A stretch of 64,000 nt of DNA from Sporosarcina sp. FSL W8-0480 (GCF_037963765.1 NZ_CP150166.1:1743501-1807500); one strand, 5' to 3'. Positions 17,914-27,736 are shown, numbered from the stretch's first letter. Numbers and translations: made by a program. Notes: generated by a model from the letters alone, not told the origin.

Positions 17914-18306
17914 TTATTGCAATGGCGGAACTAAATGATTTAAACGGAGTATTCCTGTTATATACTGATAAAATAGACGGTGATCAGCGAATTCTGAAGA
18001 ATGCTTTAATTCGATGCAAATTGGTTCCTGTCCAACTTCTTCAGCCGCATTCTCAAAAAGTACTCTTCTTTTTGATTTTTTATCATCTACTTGTTTAATT
18101 CCTTCCCGGCATATGTATATAGGCATGAAATTGCTATCTTGTGCAGGTTGGAATGCGGCTGCAAGGGAGATTGCTTGTCCGCGGTTCGTATTGGAAGAAA
18201 ATATGAAGGTTCTATGTAAGCGGTTTTGATTTGTTTTCATAAGTTCGACTAACTCGTATATGTCTCCATAGCCTTCACCTAATTCAATAAAGTACTGTTG
18301 CAACAT
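17914..18306 (-). CDS. conserved DUF7147-like protein
   Basis: A 130-residue soluble protein with the recognisable start QQYFIELGEGYGDIYELVE and end ILRLNHLVPPLQ, which I associate with a Bacillales family now called DUF7147. Older databases sometimes named it methylthioribose kinase without support. No catalytic motif is visible. It is convergent with ylbG, 11 bases apart. Confidence 0.6.
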   Translation of the reverse strand: MLQQYFIELGEGYGDIYELVELMKTNQNRLHRTFIFSSNTNRGQAISLAAAFQPAQDSNFMPIYICREGIKQVDDKKSKRRVLFENAAEEVGQEPICIELKHSSEFADHRLFYQYITGILRLNHLVPPLQ

Positions 18307-18396
18307 TATTTCTTACCACCTTTCTTTGAAATGGAATACATCTTATCATAGCATTTTTTAAGTGTATTTATCATCCCTTGCAATGAGGTGCATCAA

Positions 18397-19812
18397 TTGA
18401 AGATCGTCATTAGAACAGTCATTCTGTTATTAATAATGAACTTCTCATTATTATATATACATTACAGCCAGTTGGCGGATGCGAACGGGACTATTAAACA
18501 GGTACTGCCATACTCAGAAGAGATTGAAGTAGTGAATAGAACCGATGCGCTTTTTATCACACACCATTTTCGAAATTTGAACCCAAACAGATATGAGATT
18601 GTTTGGCCAGAAGGAAGCGCGGACATCAGTTGCTTTAACGAGTCCGACTCGTCTTGTGATAGGGTCAATAATAATGTTTCGGCGATTTTGGAAGGGGAAA
18701 ATAACTATCAGTCCATTTCTTACACAATCCCTAAAGCCGAAGCTATGACTATGAAGAAAGTTTGGAAAAGCCCTTTCGTTACATTAAAAGGTGCAGCTCC
18801 CAATACGACAATGCTGCATATTACTGACGAAACAGCTATTGGCGGCATTTGGATTAGTGGATTAAAATTGGTAGGAACTAAAAAAACGGAAATGATTGAC
18901 TACTCCTTGTTTAAAGGTGAGGGTCAGGTAACCGATCTATATTGGCAACAGAAAACCCTACCACTTTCATATAAAGGAAACAACCTTACAATTTTAGGTG
19001 AACCTTTTAATGAAGAGTTAGGAGTTCAATTAAATGATCAGTTATCGAAAATGAACGCAACTCATATTGTGCTTGCTGTGGATTCCGAGGGGGAGTCGCT
19101 TCAAACTGATCGGTTCGTCATTACTAATCTTAACTTACCTGAGATTTGGGATGTGGTATTGGACAAAGGAGTACGTTCCAAGTACTTTTTCCCTGAGGGC
19201 GAGCAGCTGACTTCTAATTTAATCGTATCGATACTCATTGATAAGCCAATAGGGACTGAAAGGTCGAAGGAAGCTTTTGGAATGCTGAAAAAGTCATTGA
19301 AAACAAGTCAGTTGGAGGCGTTAAAGACCAATTTGGCCGATCGACGCGGGACTAACATGGATGCATCATTGTTGGATCAATTAATCGGTGATGTGAGCGG
19401 ACTAAGTACCACTTTTGTGCAAAAGAATAATGAAGGTAGTTATCCACTTCTTTTTGAAGATCCTAAAATTATCCATATAAATGGCGAAGCGCAAGAGTAT
19501 CTCAAGACGATTGTAGTGAATAACAGGACACTTTATCCAGCAATTGAGATATTGACTCAGAGTGGTTATACCTTATCAATTACCGATCAATCTATCTACA
19601 TTGAAAATAATACTGAGAAGTTCAGGTTTTCATTATTGGATCCATTTTATGTATTGAATGAAAGAAGATACACGTTTAGAGACTCACCTTTCGAGTTGAT
19701 AGACGATAAATACTATTTCGAGGAAGACACATTAAGGCGGCTATTTCATTTATCGATACAAAAAAATCAAGAGTCCATTTTTATCACTACATTAAAGGGA
19801 GGCGAAATCTGA
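18397..19812 (+). CDS. membrane-anchored protein with C-terminal stalk-like domain
   Basis: I do not recognise the whole protein. TTG at 18397, six bases after AGGTG, gives 471 residues; an in-frame GTG lies three codons upstream. One N-terminal hydrophobic helix (about 3-22) precedes a large extracytoplasmic region. The last 110 residues, from HINGEAQEYLKTIVVNNRTL, show the repeat pattern of copper amine oxidase N-terminal (stalk) domains found in Firmicutes surface proteins: two beta-rich repeats, each with a long-chain residue then P/A-L/I pairs. It abuts rsmD with no gap, so the two are co-transcribed. B. subtilis has no gene here. Confidence 0.7.
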   Translation: MKIVIRTVILLLIMNFSLLYIHYSQLADANGTIKQVLPYSEEIEVVNRTDALFITHHFRNLNPNRYEIVWPEGSADISCFNESDSSCDRVNNNVSAILEGENNYQSISYTIPKAEAMTMKKVWKSPFVTLKGAAPNTTMLHITDETAIGGIWISGLKLVGTKKTEMIDYSLFKGEGQVTDLYWQQKTLPLSYKGNNLTILGEPFNEELGVQLNDQLSKMNATHIVLAVDSEGESLQTDRFVITNLNLPEIWDVVLDKGVRSKYFFPEGEQLTSNLIVSILIDKPIGTERSKEAFGMLKKSLKTSQLEALKTNLADRRGTNMDASLLDQLIGDVSGLSTTFVQKNNEGSYPLLFEDPKIIHINGEAQEYLKTIVVNNRTLYPAIEILTQSGYTLSITDQSIYIENNTEKFRFSLLDPFYVLNERRYTFRDSPFELIDDKYYFEEDTLRRLFHLSIQKNQESIFITTLKGGEI

Positions 19813-20361
19813 ATGAGAGTCGTTTCGGGGTCAAGGAAGGGAATTCCGTTGAAATCATTACCTGGAAACTTGACAAGACCAACCTCTGATAAAGTGAAAG
19901 AATCTATTTTTAATATGATTGGTCCTTATTTTGACGGCGGGATTGTCGTTGAATTATTCGGGGGCAGTGGCTCATTGTCTATTGAATCGTTATCTCGGGG
20001 TGTGGAAGAAGCGTATATATTCGAAAAAAATCCGAAAGCCTGCACAATCATACGGGAAAATATAGCGAAATGCCGGTTTACTGACGAGGTGCATATTATG
20101 CGGAATGATGCGAGGAACGCGGTAAAGGCATTGCAATCGTCTGACGTTCTTGTGGATTTATTATTTATCGACCCTCCATATGCTGAGGAAAAATATTATG
20201 ACTTGGCTATGGAATTTGTTCAAGCTAACTTATTATCCGAAAATGCCATTATTATTTGTGAACATGAAAAACAGTTGACATTACCAGACTCATACGGTGA
20301 ATACATAAAAACGAAAAACCCGATTTATGGCAACAGTGCGATATCCATCTATATGAAATGA
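19813..20361 (+). CDS. rsmD: 16S rRNA m2G966 methyltransferase
   Basis: Rossmann-fold methyltransferase that modifies G966 of 16S rRNA. The 182-residue protein has the N-terminal RPTSDKVKESIFN, the SAM loop ELFGGSGSLSIESLSRG and the catalytic DPPY. It is B. subtilis YlbH in the same place, immediately before coaD. Confidence 0.94.
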   Translation: MRVVSGSRKGIPLKSLPGNLTRPTSDKVKESIFNMIGPYFDGGIVVELFGGSGSLSIESLSRGVEEAYIFEKNPKACTIIRENIAKCRFTDEVHIMRNDARNAVKALQSSDVLVDLLFIDPPYAEEKYYDLAMEFVQANLLSENAIIICEHEKQLTLPDSYGEYIKTKNPIYGNSAISIYMK

Positions 20362-20365
20362 GTGA

Positions 20366-20851
<486 letters not shown>

Positions 20852-20878
20852 TAATCAGCTCATAAGAATTGACTGATA

Positions 20879-20912
20879 GGGGGCGGGGAAAATCCCAGCC
20901 CTCTATATTTTT
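20879..20912. terminator. terminator between coaD and ylbJ
   Basis: GC-rich arms 20879-20888 and 20894-20903 with a T-rich tail to the right; it ends coaD and may also act on leftward ylbJ transcripts. Confidence 0.65.
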
Positions 20913-20913
20913 G

Positions 20914-21804
20914 TTATAAAAGAAAATATAAAATTGCCGGTACTGTAATAATGCTCCAAATTCTACTAAACAAATAGGGAAGAAGGGGAGTATTAACTGT
21001 TTTTGCAATGACGAACACTTGCATATGAATACTTAAGCCATTCATAGAAATAATTGCAGCTATGATGTATGGAAACAGTCTTGATGTGTAAAAATGATCA
21101 GTGGCGGATTGGACACCTGATGTCATTTCGAATATTGCTAAAAGAATCGTTTTCGTAATTCCAAGGTCAACCGTGAAGGCTGATAAAATCGTAGAGGTTA
21201 GAACATTGCCAAGGGAAGAGAAGAATATGACAGTAGTTGCGACCAACACAATGACGTTTGTGCTGTCTTTCAGTGCATCCAATAGAGGTGAGTTGGAGCT
21301 TTTTTTCTTGCTTTCTTGTTGAGGAATTTCTATTTTTGTACGTGTTCTCTTCAATATTAGTAAAGCAAATAAGAAAAATATAATATTAGCAATGTGGATG
21401 GAAGCAAGAAGTTTCCAGCCAGCAATTGAACTGCCGAATAGTTCCGTTCCAACAAAACCGATAATGAACATCGGGCCTGGCGCATGACACGCAGCAAGCA
21501 GGTAGCCGCTTTCCCGTCTTGACAATTCTCCGTTTTTCACCATTTCCGTCACGGTTACAGCTCCGACAGGAAATCCACCAAAAGAGCCTAAAACATAAGC
21601 CTTGAAATAACGCTTCCAGTTACTTTTTGAATTAGACTTCATAGGGATTTTTAATAACCATTGCGTTAGAATAATATAGGGTAATAAGTACGGGAGCAGT
21701 GCATTAACAAATAGAATAGCACCAGCCTCGGCACCGTCATGGGCAATCCCGGGCTGAAGGATAAATAAGATGATTAGTCCCCATATAACAATAAGATTGA
21801 TCAT
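20914..21804 (-). CDS. ylbJ: YlbJ-like sporulation membrane protein
   Basis: Nucleoside-recognition/Gate-domain membrane protein; in B. subtilis YlbJ is needed for heat-resistant spores. The 296-residue protein has about eight hydrophobic segments and the conserved SFGGFPVGAVTVTEMVKNGELSRRE and ACHAPGPMFIIG. It is about 110 residues shorter than B. subtilis YlbJ. No clear ribosome site precedes the ATG, so the exact start is uncertain. Confidence 0.8.
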   Translation of the reverse strand: MINLIVIWGLIILFILQPGIAHDGAEAGAILFVNALLPYLLPYIILTQWLLKIPMKSNSKSNWKRYFKAYVLGSFGGFPVGAVTVTEMVKNGELSRRESGYLLAACHAPGPMFIIGFVGTELFGSSIAGWKLLASIHIANIIFFLFALLILKRTRTKIEIPQQESKKKSSNSPLLDALKDSTNVIVLVATTVIFFSSLGNVLTSTILSAFTVDLGITKTILLAIFEMTSGVQSATDHFYTSRLFPYIIAAIISMNGLSIHMQVFVIAKTVNTPLLPYLFSRIWSIITVPAILYFLL

Positions 21805-22000
21805 ATTATCAATTGTGGCATGTTATGTAGGTGTTTTTTCAAGTATGCTCTTCCTTTCATGTTCAGAATTTGATTCGTTTTTATTTATGCTTTATTGTGA
21901 ATATTTTTGGTGGTACACTAGTTAACAATATGTTTTTCAAACTTTTTCTTTGTAATCTATATGCTTTATCTGTACAGGCTATTAATGGAGGTGTTTGTGT

Positions 22001-23047
22001 ATGAAAGCTAAAAGGATTGGATTGTATGCAGTTGTTGTGCTTTTATTGTTATTTTTATTTATTTTCCCTTTAAATGTATACGTATCTAAACCTGGTGGTG
22101 CCTATGATTTAGCGCCAATCGTAGAAGTTGAAGGGGGCGATGTGAATGATGTTGGAACATTTAACTTAATGACGATATCAATCGGAAAAGCCACTCCTTT
22201 TTCTTATGTAGCCTCCAAGTTTTCAGATCGTATGAAGATCTTAGAGGTAAATAAAGTGAGACGGGAAGGGGAAAATGATAAGGAATATAATATTCGCCAA
22301 AAGAAGCTAATGTCGGATTCGCAATTTAATGCGATTACAGTCGCTTTCGAGAGGGTAGGTATACCAGTCGATATTGCATACGATGGGGTTTTTGTCGTAA
22401 GTGTATTAACTGGAGGTGCTGCCGACGGGAAGTTGCAGGTCGGTGATAAGATTCGAAAAATTGACGGTGATTTATTGCGGGAGTCCGGACAATTCGCCTC
22501 TGAAATTTCCGGAAAAGGCAATGGCGATAAAGTGATACTTACCGTTGACAGGGACTCGGAACAAAAGGATGTAGAAGTAGTATTAAGTGAAATTCCGGAC
22601 CAAGATGGACGGGTAGGTTTAGGAATTCAATTCCAAGAGGATCGTGAACTTACAACGAATCCAAAAGTGGATATCCATACAGCTGACATAGGCGGACCTT
22701 CTGCTGGCCTGATGTTTACGCTTCAAATTATGAACCAGTTGGTGGATGAGGACTTAACAAAAGGCTATAACATAGCGGGCACTGGTGAAATGCTTGCTGA
22801 CGGAACGGTTGGAAGGATTGGTGGTGCTGACTTTAAGGTGATAGCTGCCGATCGAGAAGGCATTGAGATTTTCTTTGCCCCTGATGATTATCTATCTGAT
22901 CGAGTGCGCAATGCTAACCCCGGTATTATGACGAACTATCAGGAAGCAGTAAAAATGGCCGAAAAAATAGGCACGAAGATGAAAATCGTGCCTGTCCGAA
23001 CAATTGACGACGCCCTAGCTTATTTAAAAGAACTACCAGAAAAGTAA
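22001..23047 (+). CDS. ylbL: YlbL membrane-anchored PDZ/Lon-like protease
   Basis: Extracytoplasmic serine protease of 348 residues. An N-terminal anchor (about 5-25) is followed by a PDZ domain (about 120-195) and a Lon-type S16 protease domain. The Ser-Lys dyad is S234 in GGPSAG and K279 in GADFKVIAA. In B. subtilis, YlbL with CtpA degrades the division inhibitor YneA during recovery from DNA damage. ATG at 22001 is seven bases after GGAGGTG. The 3' end overlaps tmcAL by 28 bases. Confidence 0.92.
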   Translation: MKAKRIGLYAVVVLLLLFLFIFPLNVYVSKPGGAYDLAPIVEVEGGDVNDVGTFNLMTISIGKATPFSYVASKFSDRMKILEVNKVRREGENDKEYNIRQKKLMSDSQFNAITVAFERVGIPVDIAYDGVFVVSVLTGGAADGKLQVGDKIRKIDGDLLRESGQFASEISGKGNGDKVILTVDRDSEQKDVEVVLSEIPDQDGRVGLGIQFQEDRELTTNPKVDIHTADIGGPSAGLMFTLQIMNQLVDEDLTKGYNIAGTGEMLADGTVGRIGGADFKVIAADREGIEIFFAPDDYLSDRVRNANPGIMTNYQEAVKMAEKIGTKMKIVPVRTIDDALAYLKELPEK

Positions 23048-24264
23048 TTGCTCATAATCGGGGATGTTGTATAATCCAGCCCAATTGGTGAAGCAATAGA
23101 ACCATTCCCAAGCGCCAATGCATAAATATCGGATGCTTGGATATCCATATCAAGTGATGGATTCGAAAAGGCGGCCACTTTGCTGATGAGAGGAAGTGGC
23201 AAGTCCTTTTTCTTTCCACTAAGATAGGAACGGCCCTTCTCCGTCATGCCTAACAATCTCAAATATGAAGGATCATCTATCCGAGAGCGCATTTCTTTCG
23301 TAAAACCGGTTAAAATATGTGTTAGCATCCGTTGAATCCTTGTCCATGTATAACGCTTGGATTTAATGTCATTCATAAACGGTTGAAACGAATCGTTTTT
23401 TTGAGCGGCACGGTAAATCAGATTCTCAATACCTTCTGAGAGATCGGCAATGGTGGAAAGACGCGCGGTTCCATCCCGTAAAATACTAAAACGTAAAAAT
23501 GGATAAAAACTCTCCCAGTTACCGAAGTTCATTCGTTCAGTTTGCCATTCGTGAAGGACCTCTTTGGTTGATTCGGGGATGAAATGAAGCACTTCATCTA
23601 ACTTTTCTGTTGAAAAAAAAGATTTGCGGATCCCAGTAGCGCTTGCCACTTTACTAACATCCAATGTATCGTCATGATATCCTGCACCAAGCCTTTTAAT
23701 TGTTGTGGGTATCATTGATGAGTTTATCGAACGGGCTGCTTGCATGTAGTGAAATCCTAAAATATTGTTTGGTTTAGAGAGGTCAACAAGCCTTCCGCCC
23801 TTTTCAGAGACAGGTTGGACTGCATCATATGCCTTGTTTAAAGCCATTGGATAGCTTAACCCTTCTTGCATAGCGTTTCTTATTGCTTGGTTGTATTCTT
23901 TAGAATAATTTTCTAAAAGGTTTAAGGTGTTGTGAAAGGGTTCAATGTCCCCATCTTCACTGCCGAAACAAAACGCTGCGCAACCTGCGGCATCAAGTAA
24001 GCTTATTGCGCCATGTGAGAAAACAGTGGCATGTCCAGTTGCGAAGCGATAAGGCAACTCGAATACAATGTCCACACCGGACGCCAAAGCCATCTTTGTT
24101 CGCGCCCACTTATCGATAAATGCGGGCTCTCCTCTTTGCAGGAAATTACCACTCATGACAGCAATGATTACATCAGCATTTGTCGCTGCTTTAGCTTGCT
24201 GAACATGGTATACATGCCCGTTATGCAAAGGGTTATATTCAACAACAACCCCTGTTGCTTTCAT
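23020..24264 (-). CDS. tmcAL: tRNA(Met) cytidine acetate ligase
   Basis: Enzyme (B. subtilis YlbM/TmcAL) that activates acetate with ATP to form N4-acetylcytidine in the anticodon of elongator tRNA-Met. The 414-residue protein starts MKATGVVVEYNPLHNGH, where HNGH at 14-17 is the nucleotidyltransferase motif; SGNFLQRGEPAF follows. ATG at 24264 has AGGGGTGG five bases upstream. It is convergent with ylbL, with a 28-base antisense overlap. Confidence 0.93.
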   Translation of the reverse strand: MKATGVVVEYNPLHNGHVYHVQQAKAATNADVIIAVMSGNFLQRGEPAFIDKWARTKMALASGVDIVFELPYRFATGHATVFSHGAISLLDAAGCAAFCFGSEDGDIEPFHNTLNLLENYSKEYNQAIRNAMQEGLSYPMALNKAYDAVQPVSEKGGRLVDLSKPNNILGFHYMQAARSINSSMIPTTIKRLGAGYHDDTLDVSKVASATGIRKSFFSTEKLDEVLHFIPESTKEVLHEWQTERMNFGNWESFYPFLRFSILRDGTARLSTIADLSEGIENLIYRAAQKNDSFQPFMNDIKSKRYTWTRIQRMLTHILTGFTKEMRSRIDDPSYLRLLGMTEKGRSYLSGKKKDLPLPLISKVAAFSNPSLDMDIQASDIYALALGNGSIASPIGLDYTTSPIMSNYFSGSSFK

Positions 24265-24391
24265 TATGTCCACCCCTTTGGTATTATCTAATTAAATTAT
24301 ACGATGCTGCGATTTAGGTGACAAGAAAATATCTTGACATCCCATTTTATCCATTATATAATCAACAGTGTTGTCTTGAGGTGATATTGAC

Positions 24392-24925
24392 GTGAAATGG
24401 TCCATTCATCAATTACAGAAATACAGACAAGGGGCTCTGCCGCTTGACGAAGCGGTAAACCTTGAATCCGTTAAAAAGCGGAATCCGGAAATCCGGGATA
24501 TTAAGCCTGTCCACGTAACGGGCAGCTGTGTCATCGGTTCAAAAAAACTGAGTTGTCGTTTTCACCTTGAAGGTGTAATGACATTACCTTGTTCGCGGAC
24601 ATGGGAAGATGTGGAATATCCTTTTTCTATAGAAACGAACGAACAGTTTAGTTGGGATGAAGCAACCCTTGCTACGGACGATGCAATTCACCCTGTAGAA
24701 GGTGAAGTTATCGATCCGACTCCACTTTTTGAAGAATTGATTCTTCTTGAAGTGCCTTTACAAGTTTTTAGCGAAGAAGCTGAAAAGGTGAAAAGGGCAG
24801 AGGGTAAAGGTTGGTTGTATACAACGGAAGATGAATACGATGCGCAGTTGAACGAAGAAAAGGAAAAGAAGGTTGATCCACGTTTAGCTGGATTAGCTGA
24901 ATTTTTTAATTCAAATAAGGAATAG
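24392..24925 (+). CDS. ylbN: YceD/YlbN-like 23S rRNA accumulation protein
   Basis: DUF177 family protein of 177 residues with the conserved GSCVIGSKKLSCRFHLEGVMTLPCSRTWEDVEYPF region; the two cysteines of CxxxxxxC are visible. Family members are linked to 23S rRNA accumulation. It starts at GTG and is 27 bases before rpmF, the conserved pairing. Confidence 0.9.
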   Translation: MKWSIHQLQKYRQGALPLDEAVNLESVKKRNPEIRDIKPVHVTGSCVIGSKKLSCRFHLEGVMTLPCSRTWEDVEYPFSIETNEQFSWDEATLATDDAIHPVEGEVIDPTPLFEELILLEVPLQVFSEEAEKVKRAEGKGWLYTTEDEYDAQLNEEKEKKVDPRLAGLAEFFNSNKE

Positions 24926-24952
24926 GCAATCGATTATAAGGAGGTGCCTCAA

Positions 24953-25126
24953 ATGGCAGTACCAAAAAGAAGAACTTCAAAAACATCTAAAAGACTTCGT
25001 CGTACACATTTCAAACTACAAGTTCCAGGCATGACAACTTGCGATAATTGTGGCGAAGTGAAGTTGGCACACCGCGTTTGCAAATCTTGCGGTCATTACA
25101 AAGGAAAAGAAGTAGTAGGCGAATAA
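24953..25126 (+). CDS. rpmF: 50S ribosomal protein L32
   Basis: Ribosomal protein of 57 residues starting [14 protein letters not shown]. It keeps the zinc-binding four-cysteine form (CDNC and CKSC). The ATG at 24953 follows AAGGAGG. It is co-transcribed with ylbN. Confidence 0.98.
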   Translation: MAVPKRRTSKTSKRLRRTHFKLQVPGMTTCDNCGEVKLAHRVCKSCGHYKGKEVVGE

Positions 25127-25138
25127 TCTGACCCTACA

Positions 25139-25180
25139 TAAAAAATCACCGTGAGGCCATGGCTCCGGTGATTTTTTTAT
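25139..25180 (+). terminator. terminator after rpmF
   Basis: Arms AAAAATCACCG and CGGTGATTTTTT around a loop, ending in seven T residues. Confidence 0.85.
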
Positions 25181-25200
25181 ACTTATAAGGAGGGATTTTG

Positions 25201-25959
25201 TTGACGTATAAAATTGAAATCATCGATTGTGTTGCGACATTTACGATTAACCGACCTGAAATGAGGAACGCCGTTAATTTTGACGTGATGGATGGCTTGG
25301 AAGAATTTTTGACTACCGTAGAAAACGATGAGAGCGTTTCATTTGCTGTTGTTACAGGTAGTGGTGACCGTGCGTTCTGTTCAGGTGGGGATTTATCGGA
25401 ATTTCATGGCTTCCACACAGCAAGTGAAGCCTATCCGATGTTAAGTAGAATGGCAGCTCTATTATTCAGATTGTCTACCTTACCGATGCCAGTTATTGCA
25501 CTCGTTAATGGAGCGGCGGTCGGTGGTGGCTGTGAAATCGCATCGGCTTGTGATTACAGGGTTGTATCCTCAAGTGCAAGAGCAGGCTTCATCCAAGGTA
25601 CACTCGCCATTACAAGCGGTTGGGGTGGGGCTACACAACTGTTTGCAAAGATGAAAAACCATGACACTGTTTTGAAATTCCTAACCGAAGCAAAAATCCA
25701 TAATGCCGAAGATTTGAAGTCAATTGGTTGGGCTTCTGCTATTTATGATGGCGATGCTGAAATTGGTTTACATGATTTTATCTCCAAAATGAGCAAAATC
25801 CATTTAGATGTACATAAAGCTTATAAAAAGATTGCCATTCAAAATTGGAAAAACGCCGAAATCGAAAAACATATGCTCCAAGAAGCCGAACAATGCGCAA
25901 AACTATGGGAAAGCGAAGCCCATCACGAAGCAGTTCGAAACTTCATAAATAAAAAATGA
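25201..25959 (+). CDS. enoyl-CoA hydratase/isomerase family protein
   Basis: Crotonase-fold protein of 252 residues. The oxyanion-hole motifs GDRAFCSGGDLSEF and GAAVGGGCEIASACDYR are visible. The usual catalytic glutamate position reads GTLAITSGWGG, so hydratase activity is uncertain and the true reaction could be an isomerase, decarboxylase or hydrolase. TTG at 25201 is six bases after AAGGAGGG. It precedes an acyl-CoA carboxylase operon, which suggests branched-chain or short-chain acyl-CoA metabolism. Confidence 0.8.
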   Translation: MTYKIEIIDCVATFTINRPEMRNAVNFDVMDGLEEFLTTVENDESVSFAVVTGSGDRAFCSGGDLSEFHGFHTASEAYPMLSRMAALLFRLSTLPMPVIALVNGAAVGGGCEIASACDYRVVSSSARAGFIQGTLAITSGWGGATQLFAKMKNHDTVLKFLTEAKIHNAEDLKSIGWASAIYDGDAEIGLHDFISKMSKIHLDVHKAYKKIAIQNWKNAEIEKHMLQEAEQCAKLWESEAHHEAVRNFINKK

Positions 25960-26028
25960 TTTTACCATTATCTGAGGAACCGAAATTCATCCTACAACGT
26001 AGATTATCAAACTAATTCAGACTAATAG

Positions 26029-26058
26029 TTGAAAACGGTTTCATTCTTCGTATAAACT
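26029..26058 (+). promoter_or_regulatory. promoter with overlapping cre (CcpA) site
   Basis: TGAAAACGGTTTCA at 26030-26043 fits all fixed positions of the CcpA operator consensus TGWNANCGNTNWCA. It overlaps a likely -35 (TTGAAA, 26029-26034), with TATAAA at 26051-26056 as -10 and a 16-base spacer. Binding here should block the promoter, giving glucose repression of the downstream carboxylase genes. Confidence 0.8.
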
Positions 26059-26103
26059 ATAGATGGGGAGAAATTCTAATTCAAGCAGTTTGGGGGTTTC
26101 AAA

Positions 26104-27465
26104 ATGAATAAAATACTGATAGCGAATCGGGGAGAAATCGCCCTTAGAATCATTAACACATGCAAGCGGCTTGGAATAAGTACTGTAGCTGTCTATTCGG
26201 CAGCTGACGAGCACATGCCTTTCGTGAAAGCAGCGGGTGAGTCCTATTTAATTGGTCCTGGACCTGTTCAGCAGTCTTACCTTAAGGCAGATGAGATTAT
26301 CGGAATCGCACGACAGACCGGAGTAGAAGCAATACACCCGGGATATGGCCTATTATCGGAAAACGCGATTTTTGCTCAAAAAGTCAAAGATGCGGGTTTG
26401 AAGTTTATCGGTCCTGATGCGCAAACGATTGAATTAATGGGAGACAAAATTGCATCAAGGGTTAAGATGAAGGATGCGGGGGTCCCAGTCGTACCCGGTA
26501 CGGATGAGGGTGTTTCTTCAATTGAAGAAGCTATCGCAGCAGCTGAACAGATTGGTTATCCAATTATGTTAAAGGCGAGTGCTGGAGGTGGCGGAATAGG
26601 TATGGTACGTTGTGAAAGTGAGCAAGCGCTCAGTCAGCACTTCCAATCCATCAAAAGCCGTGCCAAAGCATATTTCGGTGATGATGTGGTTTTTCTTGAG
26701 AAATTTGTTGAAAATGCACGACATATTGAGGTGCAGGTTTTTGGGGATTCAAAAGGAAATATAATCCATCTATTTGAACGGAATTGCTCTGTACAGAGAA
26801 GGAATCAAAAAGTGATCGAGGAATCTCCATCTCCAAGTTTGAAGGAAGATGTAAGAATTCGATTACATGAAGCTGCGGTTAAAGCTGCAAAGGCTGTATC
26901 ATATGAGAATGCTGGAACAGTGGAATTCATTTTAGGTGAGGATGATGAATTTTATTTTCTTGAAATGAATACACGTTTACAAGTCGAACACCCAGTAACT
27001 GAGGAAGTGACTGGTTATGATCTGGTTGAGTGGCAAATTGAGGTGGCGCGCGGAAATGAATTGCCGATAAAAGAACAACAGTTGATTTCCTCATCGGGCC
27101 ACGCCGTCGAATATAGGATTTATGCAGAACATCCAACGACATTCATGCCGTCTCCTGGTAAAATTACCAAGATGGAGTCTTCTCAAATGGAAGGGGTACG
27201 TATTGACGTTGGCTACGAAAAAGACGGTACGATCACACCTTTTTATGATCCAATGATTGCAAAAGTAATCGTTTATGGAGAGACGCGTCATGAAGTGATT
27301 GAAAAGTCAAAGACATTTTTCAATTCTTATTTGATAGAGGGCATTAAAACGAATATACCGCTGTTCCAAAAGTTCATAGAGTCAAAAGAATTCATGGACG
27401 GCAATTACAATACAAATGTTTTAACGGAATGGTTACGAATAAATAAGGAGGAAGTAAATAAATGA
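26104..27465 (+). CDS. acyl-CoA carboxylase biotin carboxylase subunit
   Basis: Carboxylates the biotin on its partner carrier protein using ATP and bicarbonate. The 453-residue protein is the length of AccC/MccA-type subunits without the fused carrier. Motifs: NRGEIALRI, GYGLLSENA, ATP loop KASAGGGGIGM, catalytic FLEMNTRLQVEHPVTE. The stop overlaps the next gene by four bases (ATGA). With its neighbours it makes a propionyl- or methylcrotonyl-CoA-type carboxylase, not the fatty-acid AccC, which is normally beside accB elsewhere. Confidence 0.92.
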   Translation: MNKILIANRGEIALRIINTCKRLGISTVAVYSAADEHMPFVKAAGESYLIGPGPVQQSYLKADEIIGIARQTGVEAIHPGYGLLSENAIFAQKVKDAGLKFIGPDAQTIELMGDKIASRVKMKDAGVPVVPGTDEGVSSIEEAIAAAEQIGYPIMLKASAGGGGIGMVRCESEQALSQHFQSIKSRAKAYFGDDVVFLEKFVENARHIEVQVFGDSKGNIIHLFERNCSVQRRNQKVIEESPSPSLKEDVRIRLHEAAVKAAKAVSYENAGTVEFILGEDDEFYFLEMNTRLQVEHPVTEEVTGYDLVEWQIEVARGNELPIKEQQLISSSGHAVEYRIYAEHPTTFMPSPGKITKMESSQMEGVRIDVGYEKDGTITPFYDPMIAKVIVYGETRHEVIEKSKTFFNSYLIEGIKTNIPLFQKFIESKEFMDGNYNTNVLTEWLRINKEEVNK

Positions 27466-27677
27466 CACAATTAAAAGCAGCTATGGCTGGAACGGTATTC
27501 ACTGTAAATGTGGCGGAAGGTGAACAAGTTGAGGCAGGTCAGGTGGTTATTGTATTAGAATCTATGAAAATGGAAATTCCTGTTGAGGCAGAAACTGCAG
27601 GTAAAGTGACATCCATTAATGTCCAAGTTGGGGATTTTGTAAATGAAGAAGATGTATTAGCTGTAATTGAAGCATAA
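27462..27677 (+). CDS. biotinyl carrier protein (free-standing)
   Basis: A 71-residue biotin/lipoyl domain with the biotinylation motif ESMKMEIPV; the lysine is the attachment point. It is the separate carrier for the biotin carboxylase upstream and the carboxyltransferase downstream, like B. subtilis YngHB. Confidence 0.92.
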   Translation: MTQLKAAMAGTVFTVNVAEGEQVEAGQVVIVLESMKMEIPVEAETAGKVTSINVQVGDFVNEEDVLAVIEA

Positions 27678-27736
27678 AAGAATGGGATTTAACGAACTAA
27701 TCAGCAAAGGCAACTGTGATCGGAAGGGGTAGAACG

